This document shows, piece after piece, positions 43,645 through 52,644 of a DNA stretch of 64,000 bases; the stretch's first letter is position 1; the number at the start of each line of letters is the position of its first letter. The translations under genes and the position numbers were made by a program. A model generated the notes under the pieces. That model was not told the DNA's origin, did not search any database, and was given only the letters and a program-made list of their open reading frames with translations. Source of the DNA: Planctomycetota bacterium (GTDB taxonomy: Bacteria; Planctomycetota; Phycisphaerae; UBA1845; UTPLA1); NCBI GenBank assembly GCA_015654675.1, contig JAATGM010000032.1:62001-126000 (forward strand), in the 5' to 3' direction.

Positions 43645-46017
43645 TTACTGAATTGTCGCACCCAACGCTCGCAAACGCAGGCGAACCTTCCTGTCGAGCC
43701 CTACGCAACGGCTGATGATAATTGAGCGTCGAGCGACGTCGCCACATCCCTCGAATGCGCGAAGCAAGAATTCGCCGCCCTCACTGAGTCTAACACCTTC
43801 CAAACAGACGTCCTGCACATCCTTGGGCAACCTCAAGTCTCCCTCCAGAGTGCCCCCTTCGATGCTTAGTCCGCGTACTTCGCACCCGCCGAACCCGAGG
43901 GTCTTCAAGTTGCAATTAAGGAAACGGCATTGAGTAACCGACGATCCCACAAAACTGCACTCCGATAGCGTGCATTCTTCGAAAAGAAGTCGCTGGCACC
44001 CCCCGCGATCCCACGTGCAATGATCAATTTTCGCTCTTATGAAACTTACGTCTTGAAGCGCGCACTGTTCAAATCTTACGCTTCCCGCCTCGGTGCCCTC
44101 CCAGCAAACTTCGTCAATTGCGCATTGCTCCATTTCGAGGATTTGCCACTTGCACGATGCGAATCGCGCATTCTTCATCGGGCAGCGGTCTAAACTCAGC
44201 CGATTTCCCTGCCATTCGCTGATTCCGATGTCTTTCAGCGCAGCTCGCGCCACCACTAGATCGCCGTGTGATTTCTCAAGCCGGCTAAGAATACTTAGGC
44301 TTTGAGAAGTCAGGAATTCGGGCCTCTCCACCCTGTGTGATCGCGTAGACGGATCGGTGAGCCAAGCCACGAGAGTTTCCCGAGTTTGCCTAGTTCCGAG
44401 ATGCCCACCAAGGAAGTGTAGCACTTCGTTGGAGTACCTGCGCCTCTCCAATTCGCTTGCATCTCCCGCGATAATCATTTCGTATAATCTGCTCGCTACG
44501 AAAAACTCCATGAACGAACGATGAACGAAAGAGTACATCTCGGTTTGGTAGTTACGCCTGATGAATGTGCATATTCGTATGTCGTATTGATAGTGCTCCA
44601 GATCTTTTCCTGTTGCGTCAGGCCACCGCTTGCGCACAGCGTGCTGAACGTCGCCCCACGAGAATTCGTCCACGTTCCGAGCGTACATAGAGTCGGCCAG
44701 TGCGATCGTAAACTGAAGCCGCTCGTCACGAGATAGGGAAGTGCGCCAGTCGTCTCTCGAAAGCCACAGTCCGGTATAGTGCGAGTATAAGGATGTGCTG
44801 TTGATTTCCTTGCCCTCATCAACGAGTGATGGAAGCACCTCGGTGATCATTCGAAGTAGTATCGGTCGCTGTGCCAACTCGGCCAAGTTGTAGGTGTTCT
44901 CAATAGTCTGATAGTGCCGTTTCCAATCTTGGCCGCACACCGCTTTGACATACGCCTGAATCTGACTGCGCTCGAACCCCTGGAGAACCGCGATCGTATA
45001 ATTGTAAGTCTGGCTAATCTTATAGAATTCGGTGCCCTTACTTACAGTATACAATTCGTCCTGATCTTTAAAATAATGAGTGCGACAAGTCAGTATAAGT
45101 TTCGCCTTTCCGTGAAGGAACGCACTTAGCGATTGAAAGTTTTGAAGCGTCGTTGCGTAATTGCTCCTGGACGCCATCTCATCGAACGCGTCAAATATGA
45201 ACACCAAATTGCCGTCTTCCGACATTCGCTTAATCGTCGCAAAATTGGGGCATCGAGCAGCATACTGATTGATAAGTAGGTCTGTTAAAAAGCTGGACAT
45301 ATTCAAATGCTTCGGGAAATCGCGAAGATTGACGAGAATTGGAATGCGCGATGACTTCGCCCCCTTAAGTATTGCCTGTGATTGAGTGAGAAAGAATTGT
45401 TCGCAAAAGGTAGTTTTTCCGGCGCCAAATTCGCCGAGCAGGATGAGCATCGGCGAAGGTCCCTGTAGAAAGGCGTGAACTGCATCGAGGGCCCAATGCT
45501 CAGATCCATCTCGGGCGAGCTTCACACGCATCGGTACATATGTTTTCGACGCTTGAGCTGCTTGCCGCACTAACTCTTCGGCCCGTAACTCCAAGTAGGG
45601 GCGTAGATCACATCCAGCGGAACGCAGCGCATCGAATTCGATCAGCTTGATCCGCAACTTCGCGGCCAGCGCATGCGCGTCTTGCGTGAACCCGCGAGAG
45701 GAGACGATGACTCCCATATCGACTGCGTTTGCACCGCGCAGGGCCCCGACTACTCTGTTCCATTCGCGTACTGCATCGACACCGACTTTCCCCGCGTAAT
45801 CCTTACAGCTGACGGCGACGCAGACGCTCGTGCCATCTGGGGATGGTAAGTCTGCGACCACATCGATTTCGTTTCCGTGGATATTTACGTTTCGGCGAAC
45901 ATTGCTCCCCCCAAGTTCGCGGTAAAGCACGGCGACGGAAGTTTCAAAATCGGAGCCGGGCGCTCCTGCTTTGGAAGCCCAATGCGAACTGTTCGCCTTT
46001 CTGGTGGTCTTCGGCAT
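43645..46017 (-). CDS. Mrr-like nuclease-NACHT ATPase with C-terminal pentapeptide-like repeats
   Basis: 790 residues. N-terminal PD-(D/E)xK-type domain (about 15-125) has GNEIDVVADL and VAVSCKDYAG (Asp52, Lys72) as in Mrr restriction endonucleases. The NACHT-type ATPase follows: Walker A GEFGAGKTT (195-203), Walker B FIFDAFDE (about 273-280), and TCRTHYF with sensor Arg312. The C-terminal 140 residues have Cys-rich 20-residue repeats (CALQDVSFIRAKIDHCTWD) like pentapeptide repeats. AAGG lies 8 nt before the ATG. Lower GC than neighbours. NACHT-effector fusions act as anti-phage sensors (Avs/bNACHT-type); this role is inferred. Confidence 0.85.
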   Translation of the reverse strand: MPKTTRKANSSHWASKAGAPGSDFETSVAVLYRELGGSNVRRNVNIHGNEIDVVADLPSPDGTSVCVAVSCKDYAGKVGVDAVREWNRVVGALRGANAVDMGVIVSSRGFTQDAHALAAKLRIKLIEFDALRSAGCDLRPYLELRAEELVRQAAQASKTYVPMRVKLARDGSEHWALDAVHAFLQGPSPMLILLGEFGAGKTTFCEQFFLTQSQAILKGAKSSRIPILVNLRDFPKHLNMSSFLTDLLINQYAARCPNFATIKRMSEDGNLVFIFDAFDEMASRSNYATTLQNFQSLSAFLHGKAKLILTCRTHYFKDQDELYTVSKGTEFYKISQTYNYTIAVLQGFERSQIQAYVKAVCGQDWKRHYQTIENTYNLAELAQRPILLRMITEVLPSLVDEGKEINSTSLYSHYTGLWLSRDDWRTSLSRDERLQFTIALADSMYARNVDEFSWGDVQHAVRKRWPDATGKDLEHYQYDIRICTFIRRNYQTEMYSFVHRSFMEFFVASRLYEMIIAGDASELERRRYSNEVLHFLGGHLGTRQTRETLVAWLTDPSTRSHRVERPEFLTSQSLSILSRLEKSHGDLVVARAALKDIGISEWQGNRLSLDRCPMKNARFASCKWQILEMEQCAIDEVCWEGTEAGSVRFEQCALQDVSFIRAKIDHCTWDRGGCQRLLFEECTLSECSFVGSSVTQCRFLNCNLKTLGFGGCEVRGLSIEGGTLEGDLRLPKDVQDVCLEGVRLSEGGEFLLRAFEGCGDVARRSIIISRCVGLDRKVRLRLRALGATIQ

Positions 46018-46218
46018 TGGGTGCCTTCTGAGTCACCTTCGTCCCGATGCAACTCAAGAATGATACAACCGGGGCGCATATTACCTATGGCGAAACGAAA
46101 CTTCCAGCGATGGGATAATGTGCGGGCACTGCGTACTGCGACCTGAATTTCTGATCACTTCCCCGCGCATGTCTATTGTCAAACTACGCCGAACTTGGCA
46201 ATGACTGCGCAGTGCAAG

Positions 46219-46246
46219 CCGTGGTGGTCGCGAACGACCACCACGG
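46219..46246. terminator. Strong hairpin downstream of PEP-CTERM gene
   Basis: CCGTGGTGGTCG (46219-46230) and CGACCACCACGG (46235-46246) make a perfect 12-bp stem with a CGAA tetraloop. It lies 46 bp past the stop of the minus-strand gene at 46293-47303. No T tail on the minus strand; a T-rich stretch follows on the plus strand. Confidence 0.55.
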
Positions 46247-46292
46247 TGAACTTTGCGATTTGTTTTGTTTCAGCGCATCCGGAGAAGCAGCG

Positions 46293-47303
46293 CTAGCGGC
46301 ACAACTGGGTTGACCGGCGCCGCAGGGCGAGGCCGCCGAGCATCAGAAGCGCCATCGTGGCCGGTTCGGGGACGAAGTAGACGTTGTTGTTGGGGTCGCC
46401 GGTGATGCGCTTGGCCCAGTAGCGGCCATAGAGGTTGTTGCCGCCGCCGAGGTCGAGCCAGGAGTTGGGGGCGAAGTACTGGGCGTGGACCACTGCGCCG
46501 TGCGAGAAGTTGGTGGTGCGCTCGGTATTGGGGTTGTCGCCGAAGCCGCCGATAAGCAACTGGGCCAGCCCGTTGTAGCCGGAGTTGAGTCCGAGCTTCA
46601 GGTCGTCGTTCGGGTCGAGGCGGCGATCGATCTGGAGGATGCTGCTGTCGCTCAGGTTGATGGTCACGTCCTTGCCGATCGAGAGATTGCGGATGTTGAA
46701 CGTGCCGGCGCCGAGGTTGAGGACGGCGTGATCGTTGAGGCGGATGTCGCGATAGGCCACGCCAGGCGACAGGGTGTAGGGGCTTGGCTGGCCGCCGGAC
46801 CCGAGAACGGTGAGGTCGCTGCCGTTGTCGGTTAGCGCCCGTCCCGGAGTGAAGGGCAGCGTCGGCAGACTAGGTGTGGCGACGATGGGCGTCGAGAACG
46901 ACATGGGGCCTGAGCCGCGGATGGTGGAGGCGAAGCTCGGGTTTTCGGAGTTGGCGAAGAGATCGAAGAAGCTGCCGGCCGCATCGCCGCGCACCGAGTC
47001 GGCGACGGCCTGGTAGCCATCGGACATGATGGCCCGGCCGCTGGTGGCGAAGTTGAGCGAGTAGCCGGAGGGGCTGGTGCCGGGGTAATTGACGCCGATG
47101 TTACCGCCGACGATGTAGCCGCTGTTGGTGGCGGCGTTTCCGCCCTTGAAGGTCAGCTCGTCGTAGGCGAAGAGGACGTAGGTGTTGATGTCGCGCGAGA
47201 TGCTGGCGCGGGGGGCCGGCGTACCGTTCGTGAACTGGGCTGAGGCCGTGGCAGCGAAACCCGCCAGCAGAACGGACGCGAACCCGAAGCGCAATGCATT
47301 CAT
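46293..47303 (-). CDS. PEP-CTERM exported protein (choice-of-anchor-like)
   Basis: 336 residues from ATG 47303, preceded by GGGAGA. Signal peptide (ASVLLAGFAATASA), then a beta-rich region (DELTFKGGNAATNSGYIVGG and FNIRNLSIGKDVTINLSDSS) similar in layout to choice-of-anchor A domains, and the C-terminal sorting signal VPEPATMALLMLGGLALRRR. Exosortase-type processing is expected. Function unknown. Confidence 0.72.
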   Translation of the reverse strand: MNALRFGFASVLLAGFAATASAQFTNGTPAPRASISRDINTYVLFAYDELTFKGGNAATNSGYIVGGNIGVNYPGTSPSGYSLNFATSGRAIMSDGYQAVADSVRGDAAGSFFDLFANSENPSFASTIRGSGPMSFSTPIVATPSLPTLPFTPGRALTDNGSDLTVLGSGGQPSPYTLSPGVAYRDIRLNDHAVLNLGAGTFNIRNLSIGKDVTINLSDSSILQIDRRLDPNDDLKLGLNSGYNGLAQLLIGGFGDNPNTERTTNFSHGAVVHAQYFAPNSWLDLGGGNNLYGRYWAKRITGDPNNNVYFVPEPATMALLMLGGLALRRRSTQLCR

Positions 47304-47606
47304 CGATAAATCTCCCGATGGTGTCATCGAGGCCCGAGCCGATTGCCGATCAATGGCGGCGCAACGCCGCGATTGAGCTAGACGGCAAATGGTGTTTCGG
47401 AAACCCCAATCGTTTCCTGGCGACGATGCGATATCGCCGCTCCCTCGTGTCTTAATTGTACTCCATCTTTCGATCAGAGGGTAAGCGAGTCACCTGTTTA
47501 GATGTTTTTTGAGCGTGGCGGCAGGGAATATGGGGCACCCCGGTGCTGGTACTTATCGGCTTGCCTGGCGTGGTGGGCCGCTTGCAAAACAGGTCGAAGG
47601 CGCGAC
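47304..47606. other. Intergenic region without gene
   Basis: 303 bp between two minus-strand exported-protein genes. It must hold the promoter of the PEP-CTERM gene and the end of the dockerin gene transcript. A GTTTC/GAAAC hairpin is seen near 47394; nothing else recognised. Confidence 0.35.
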
Positions 47607-48557
47607 TTACAACGTCAGCAGGGCGGCGACGAAGCCGGGTACGTCGGGCGAATCCATCAGGCAATCGTTTGAGAAGTCGCCGTGGCAGAGTTCGGCGGGC
47701 GCGCTTGAGCCGGCGACGACGTCGGTGGTGAATGCCTGGACGTCGCGGCCGTCGGTTCGGCCGTCGGCGTTCATGTCGCCATCGTGGATTCCGCAGATGG
47801 ATCCGAGTGGGCAGGTCGGGCTTTGCACGGAGAAGCCCGTGACGGGCTGGCCGAAATCGTCGAAGAAGGCGAAGGCGGGCAGGCCGCAGGGGAACTCGAA
47901 CTGCGCTTCGGCGCGAGGATTCGGCACCTGATCCACTGCGTGGATACCGGTCGACAGGGTAAACAAGAAAGTCTGCGGCATATTGACGCCCGCAATGCGG
48001 AGCGACGATACGAACTGCGTCGGCGGCAGCTTTCCAGATTGATCGCCGGTGTCGAGCAGCGATCCGGACGGAGCAGTGGCCTGGAAGCGCCAGGTTCCGT
48101 TAATCAGCGTGGGCACGGCGAGCTTGAACGTCATTCTGAAATAGGCCAGTGTCGCCCCGGGAGGGCCGGTGAAGACGACGTCGTCGAGCAGCATGCGGGC
48201 GGTGCCGTTGTTTTCGGCGCAGAGCGAGCCGCAGTTGCAGAACCAGTCGATCTCGGTGTGCACAACGAGTCGATCACAGCCGGCGGAGGCGCTGTAGCGA
48301 TAGGTAGCCGGGTGAATGCCATCGGTGAATGAACCTGAATCGGCCACCGGTGCGGATCCGCAGGCGGCCAGACCGGGCCCGAAACCGCAACACGCCCCGC
48401 AACTGGCGCCCCAGAAGCCGCAGTTGTTTCCGCCGACGGCGCTGATGCGAAACTCGGAGGCGGCGGCAACTGAGCAGAGTCCAACGGCCATGGAGAGTGA
48501 CAAGATCCGTTGCACTTTGAAGTGATCGCTACGAATCGGCTTTTCAAAACCGCACAT
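47607..48557 (-). CDS. Exported protein with dockerin-like C-terminal repeats
   Basis: 316 residues. Starts with a basic N-terminus and hydrophobic ILSLSMAVGLCSVAAA; an internal start in this region is possible. After a cysteine-rich, beta-type domain of unknown fold (GFGPGLAACGSAPV, HTEIDWFCNCGSLC), the C-terminus has the paired calcium loops of a type I dockerin: DGDMNADGRTDGRDVQ and DFSNDCLMDSPDVPGF. Planctomycetes have many such non-cellulosomal dockerins. Partner cohesin not in the window. Confidence 0.7.
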   Translation of the reverse strand: MCGFEKPIRSDHFKVQRILSLSMAVGLCSVAAASEFRISAVGGNNCGFWGASCGACCGFGPGLAACGSAPVADSGSFTDGIHPATYRYSASAGCDRLVVHTEIDWFCNCGSLCAENNGTARMLLDDVVFTGPPGATLAYFRMTFKLAVPTLINGTWRFQATAPSGSLLDTGDQSGKLPPTQFVSSLRIAGVNMPQTFLFTLSTGIHAVDQVPNPRAEAQFEFPCGLPAFAFFDDFGQPVTGFSVQSPTCPLGSICGIHDGDMNADGRTDGRDVQAFTTDVVAGSSAPAELCHGDFSNDCLMDSPDVPGFVAALLTL

Positions 48558-48644
48558 GGGACGGAACTCCGCTGTGCAGCGGTATCGTACCGATTTGCGA
48601 GAGAGCGCCTCAATGAAAATCTGCGGTAAGCAATCCGTGTGCCG

Positions 48645-50036
48645 CTACTGATTGCCTTGCGACGGCGCGGCGCTGAGTGACGCAGTTTGAGGCTGTCCGA
48701 AGAGTTGTGGGGCGAGGTACTTGCCGCGCTCGTCGGGGCGCTTGGCGAACTCGATTGGGGCGGTGTGGGCGCGGCACCATGCGTCGTTGCGGACGGCTTT
48801 CACTTCCCATGAAACTTTTACGTTGGGCTTGCTGGTGCGGAGCGTAAAGGCGTTGTCGGTGATTTCGCGGACGACCTTGGCTTGCACGAAATCAACACCG
48901 TCGTCGATGACGGTGAGCTGGTAGCGGAAGTCGCGGTTGATGGATTGGAAGTAGGCCGGGAGCTTTACGGTCGCGTAGCCGCGGGCGTCCGACGTGACGA
49001 TGCCGCTGTAGGCGTTCATGGGCTCGGGGCCTTCGCAGCAGTAGTGCTGAAGAAACTTGTTGGCCGGGTCGAGCGGGTGATCGATGACGAAGCTCTTGGT
49101 GCCGGAAGCGCGAAAAGTGCCGAGCGCGAAGACGGCGTCACCGGTGCCCGAGAAACCGAGTACGCCGGCGCCGCCTGTGGACCAACCCACCACGCCCTGA
49201 CCGGAAGCAGTGGCCGCATAGCCGAGCACGCCGGCGCCGCCGGAATTGCCAGAGGTCTGGTTGCCGACGATGACGCCGTTCCAGAGGAAGCCGGACTGCG
49301 CATTACCATAGGCAGTGAGTTTGTTATTCGCGGTAGTTTCGAGGGCGTTGAGGGTGATTTTGGGGACGGGACCGCCGTGCCAGCCAGTCAGGAGCAGTTC
49401 GTCGGCGTGGGTGGTCTGGTCGGCGCTGTAGGCCTCGAGGTAGATCTTGTTGTCGCCGGCGTTGTTGGCGAGGACGAGGGAACCGCCGCCGTTGGCTTGA
49501 AGGCCGAGACGGATGCCGTTGGGAGAATTGACGTCCAGCGTGTAGGCCGGGTCGGAGAGGCCGAGGCCTACGTTGCCGCCGGAGAAGTAGACATCGGGGC
49601 CGGTCGGCACCCAGGGGGCATAGGCGTAGTTGGCGACGTTGGCGGACTGGGCGTAGCCGGCGGTCTGGGAATACGGGGCCGAGGTGATCGACTGGCGCGG
49701 GATGAGCGGCGTGGCGTTCACGGAGATTTCGAGCCAAAGCGGCGCGCCGCCGAAGACCGGGCCGAAGTCGAGCTCGCTGGTGAAAAGGCCGTTGGCGACG
49801 GGGACACTGAGCTGGTCGATGGGGCCGGCGATGAGGTTTCCGGCGGTTGGGTCGTCCCAGAGGGTGAAGCTGAGGTCGAAGTTGCCATTGGCCGGCACGC
49901 CGGCATTCTTGAGTTGTCCCTGGTACGTGAACGCGGTGGGCTGTGCGTTGACGCTGGTTGGGAACCAGGTTGCGCAGAGGCAGGCGAGCAGAACCAAGGC
50001 AAGGAGACCGCGTGGATTTGGTGTAGCGGGGCGCAT
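48645..50036 (-). CDS. Exported repeat/fibre-like protein
   Basis: 463 residues from ATG 50036, with AGGTGG upstream. A signal peptide (GLLALVLLACLCATWFP) is followed by an N-terminal beta domain (FTYQGQLKNAGVPANGNFDL), a low-complexity glycine-rich middle (GNSGGAGVLGYAATASGQG) and a C-terminal domain with YCCEGPEPMNAYSGIVTSD. The middle resembles trimerising repeat fibres. Function unknown; likely surface-exposed. Confidence 0.55.
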   Translation of the reverse strand: MRPATPNPRGLLALVLLACLCATWFPTSVNAQPTAFTYQGQLKNAGVPANGNFDLSFTLWDDPTAGNLIAGPIDQLSVPVANGLFTSELDFGPVFGGAPLWLEISVNATPLIPRQSITSAPYSQTAGYAQSANVANYAYAPWVPTGPDVYFSGGNVGLGLSDPAYTLDVNSPNGIRLGLQANGGGSLVLANNAGDNKIYLEAYSADQTTHADELLLTGWHGGPVPKITLNALETTANNKLTAYGNAQSGFLWNGVIVGNQTSGNSGGAGVLGYAATASGQGVVGWSTGGAGVLGFSGTGDAVFALGTFRASGTKSFVIDHPLDPANKFLQHYCCEGPEPMNAYSGIVTSDARGYATVKLPAYFQSINRDFRYQLTVIDDGVDFVQAKVVREITDNAFTLRTSKPNVKVSWEVKAVRNDAWCRAHTAPIEFAKRPDERGKYLAPQLFGQPQTASLSAAPSQGNQ

Positions 50037-50182
50037 GGGGCATCCACCTTTCTTAGCAGTGTGCGTCGATTGCGTAATGCGTGTCACGCGATTTGGGCGA
50101 AAAATGAAAAATTCCTGGTGTTCCCGCAGGCGTGGCAGTCTTTGGCGATCGGTTACAATTCGCCGAGGAGAACGAGACTGAG

Positions 50183-51220
50183 ATGATTCAGCTTTTGACG
50201 CTTGCTTTGCTCGCTGCGGGGAATGGGCCGTGGAAGTTTGAGGCCGATACGACGCCTGCCGAACAGTGGGAGGCAGTTGAAGCGCGGTGCTTGAAGAACG
50301 TGCGCCAGTTGACGTCGCCTGATATGGGGCTCGACAAGGCGGGCGAGGCGTATTTTTCGCCTGATCAGCGGATGATCATCTTTCAGGCGTTTCCGAAGGG
50401 CGAGTCGCAGTATCAGATGTATGTGCTGGGGCTGGACGAGGGTGGCTCGCGCGTGGATGGGTCGCTCAAGCATGTCAGTCCGGCGGGCGGGGCCTGCACC
50501 TGCGGGTACTTCAGCCCGGATGGCAAGAAGATCATCTTCGGCTCCAGTCATCTGAACCCCGAGGCGCCGAAGGAGTCGGTCTATCATCGCAAGCGGTCGG
50601 GCTATACGTGGGAGATGCCGGTCGGCATGGAGATCTTTGAGGCCGACGTGGATGGCTCGAACATTCGGCGGATCACGACGGCGAGCGGTTATGACGCCGA
50701 GGGATCGTACAGTTCGGACGGGAAGCAAATCGTGTTCACGAGTTGCCGCGCGGGCGGCGATCCTGACATCTATGTGATGAACGTCGACGGGTCGAACGCG
50801 CGGCGATTGACGAAGACGCCTGGTTACGACGGCGGGCCGTTTTTCTCGCCGGATGGAAAGCGGATTATTTTTCGGGCCGATCGCAAGCAGAATGACCTGC
50901 TGCAGCTGTACATCATGAACGCTGACGGGACCGGCGAGCAGCAGCTTACCGACAATAATGAGGTCAACTGGGGGCCGTATTGGCATCCGAACGGGCGGAC
51001 GATTGCGTTCGCGACGAGCATTCACGGCCACCGGAATTATGAGATCTATCTGATGAACATCGAGACGGGCAAGACGGCCCGCCTCACCTACCACGACGGG
51101 TTTGACGGACTGCCGGTCTTCTCGCCGGATGGCAAGCGGCTGATGTGGACGGCGAAGCGCGGGCCGGACAAGACGTCGCAGATCTTCCTGGCGGACTTCA
51201 CCCTTCCTGACGGGTTCTGA
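50183..51220 (+). CDS. TolB-like beta-propeller protein (PD40 repeats)
   Basis: 345 residues from ATG 50183. Repeats such as YFSPDGKKIIFGSSH, YSSDGKQIVFTSC, FFSPDGKRIIFRAD and VFSPDGKRLMWTAK are PD40/WD40-like blades of a TolB-type beta-propeller. The short hydrophobic N-terminus could be a signal peptide. Role unknown; the gene converges with the phosphatase gene three bases apart. Confidence 0.75.
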   Translation: MIQLLTLALLAAGNGPWKFEADTTPAEQWEAVEARCLKNVRQLTSPDMGLDKAGEAYFSPDQRMIIFQAFPKGESQYQMYVLGLDEGGSRVDGSLKHVSPAGGACTCGYFSPDGKKIIFGSSHLNPEAPKESVYHRKRSGYTWEMPVGMEIFEADVDGSNIRRITTASGYDAEGSYSSDGKQIVFTSCRAGGDPDIYVMNVDGSNARRLTKTPGYDGGPFFSPDGKRIIFRADRKQNDLLQLYIMNADGTGEQQLTDNNEVNWGPYWHPNGRTIAFATSIHGHRNYEIYLMNIETGKTARLTYHDGFDGLPVFSPDGKRLMWTAKRGPDKTSQIFLADFTLPDGF

Positions 51221-51223
51221 CGG

Positions 51224-52549
51224 TCACACCCTCAGTTGCAGTGCGAGCATGGTCTGATCATCCTCGGGGTGCGTCACACCCTGGTGAGAATCGAGCGCGC
51301 GGCTGAGCGTTTCGACGAGACCGGCCGGGGCGGTCATGTCGGCGGCTGTCATTTGCACAAGGCGGTCGAGGCCGAAGGGCTTGTCATCGTCGTCGCGCTC
51401 GTCGACCACGCCATCGGTGTACATGAGCATGAGCTGGCCGGGCTCGAGTTGGAGGACGTGGTCGCAGGCGTCGACTCGCTCCTGAATGCCGAGCGGCACG
51501 CCGCCCGGATTTTCGAGTACGCGGACGGCGCCGGTTTGCGCATCTTTGAGCAGCGGCGGATTGTGGCCGGCGTGAGCCCAAGTGAGCTGGCGCGAGCGGG
51601 GATCGAAGATTGCGAAGATGGCGGTCACGAAGTCGCCGCTGAAGTTGCGGGCAACGAGGTGGCGGTTGAGATATTCGAGGAACGCTGCCGGGCTGGTTGG
51701 GCGGCCTGCGTAGGCATGGAGGACGCCACTGAGCATCGAGACAACGACGGTGGCTGAGGGACCGTGGCCGGATGCGTCGGCGACGAGGATGCCCCACGAA
51801 TCATCCGCGCCGGCTGATCGGCGTTCGCGTCCGCCGCCGAGCGGGAAGACGTCGTAGTAGTCGCCGCCGGCGCGGTCGAATGTTTTGTAGCCGACGGCGA
51901 GATCGAGGCCGGGGACGGCCGGCAGAGTGGTCGGGAGCATGGCGCGCTGCAGTTGCGAGATCTGGTCGACTTCTTTTTGCAATTCGCCGTCGAGATGGCG
52001 GAGCTGATCGGTGAGCGCCAGACGGGTAAAGGCGGAACCGAGGGCGCTGGCAGCGGCGGAAATGTCGATCAGTGAGCGATCATCCAACGGCACGTTTCCA
52101 GCCAGGCATACCAAGACCCAGCCATCGACTGATCCGCCGTCGAACATGGGGGCGGCGGCGATCGAGCCCGGGCCGGTGAAATGCTCGCTGAGGACTCCAT
52201 CGCGCTGGTCGGACGACAATGTGATGACCTTGGGGCGCGAGTCGGCCGTTAATTCTCGGATGATTGGACCTTCGACGATGGGTAGATAGTTGAGGCGCGA
52301 CGCGTCGAAGTCGGCGGGCTGCGCGATGATGTCAGTGCCGTCGGAACCGATCGATCGAGTGATCCTAATTTGGCCGGGGGGCAGGCCGCGAACGGACGCG
52401 ACCAGCATGCCGCACTGGCTGTGGGTTCGGCGAATGGCGGCGATGAACAGGTCCGTTGCCTGGGCATGCGAAGACGCGGCCGAAAGGGATTGAGTCAGCT
52501 CCGTCAGCGCGTCGGCGGGTGAAACTCTTGAAAACTCGTCGCGATTCAT
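51224..52549 (-). CDS. GAF-PP2C phosphatase (RsbU/SpoIIE-like)
   Basis: 441 residues from ATG 52549 (longer frame rejected). A GAF-like sensor (about 25-190) precedes a linker helix and a PPM-type phosphatase with metal-binding DRAGGDYYDVFPLG, DASGHGPSATVVVSML, TWAHAGHNPPLL and YTDGVVDERD. RsbU/SpoIIE-like enzymes dephosphorylate anti-anti-sigma factors in partner-switching; the partners are not visible here. Divergent from the lipase-maturation gene. Confidence 0.82.
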   Translation of the reverse strand: MNRDEFSRVSPADALTELTQSLSAASSHAQATDLFIAAIRRTHSQCGMLVASVRGLPPGQIRITRSIGSDGTDIIAQPADFDASRLNYLPIVEGPIIRELTADSRPKVITLSSDQRDGVLSEHFTGPGSIAAAPMFDGGSVDGWVLVCLAGNVPLDDRSLIDISAAASALGSAFTRLALTDQLRHLDGELQKEVDQISQLQRAMLPTTLPAVPGLDLAVGYKTFDRAGGDYYDVFPLGGGRERRSAGADDSWGILVADASGHGPSATVVVSMLSGVLHAYAGRPTSPAAFLEYLNRHLVARNFSGDFVTAIFAIFDPRSRQLTWAHAGHNPPLLKDAQTGAVRVLENPGGVPLGIQERVDACDHVLQLEPGQLMLMYTDGVVDERDDDDKPFGLDRLVQMTAADMTAPAGLVETLSRALDSHQGVTHPEDDQTMLALQLRV

Positions 52550-52644
52550 GTCTGGATGGCCAATGACCGCCCTCGATCGCTGTATTCTAACGGCAGCGTG
52601 GCGCGGGCATATATACTTCTCGCGAGTATCGTGGAGCCACCAGC

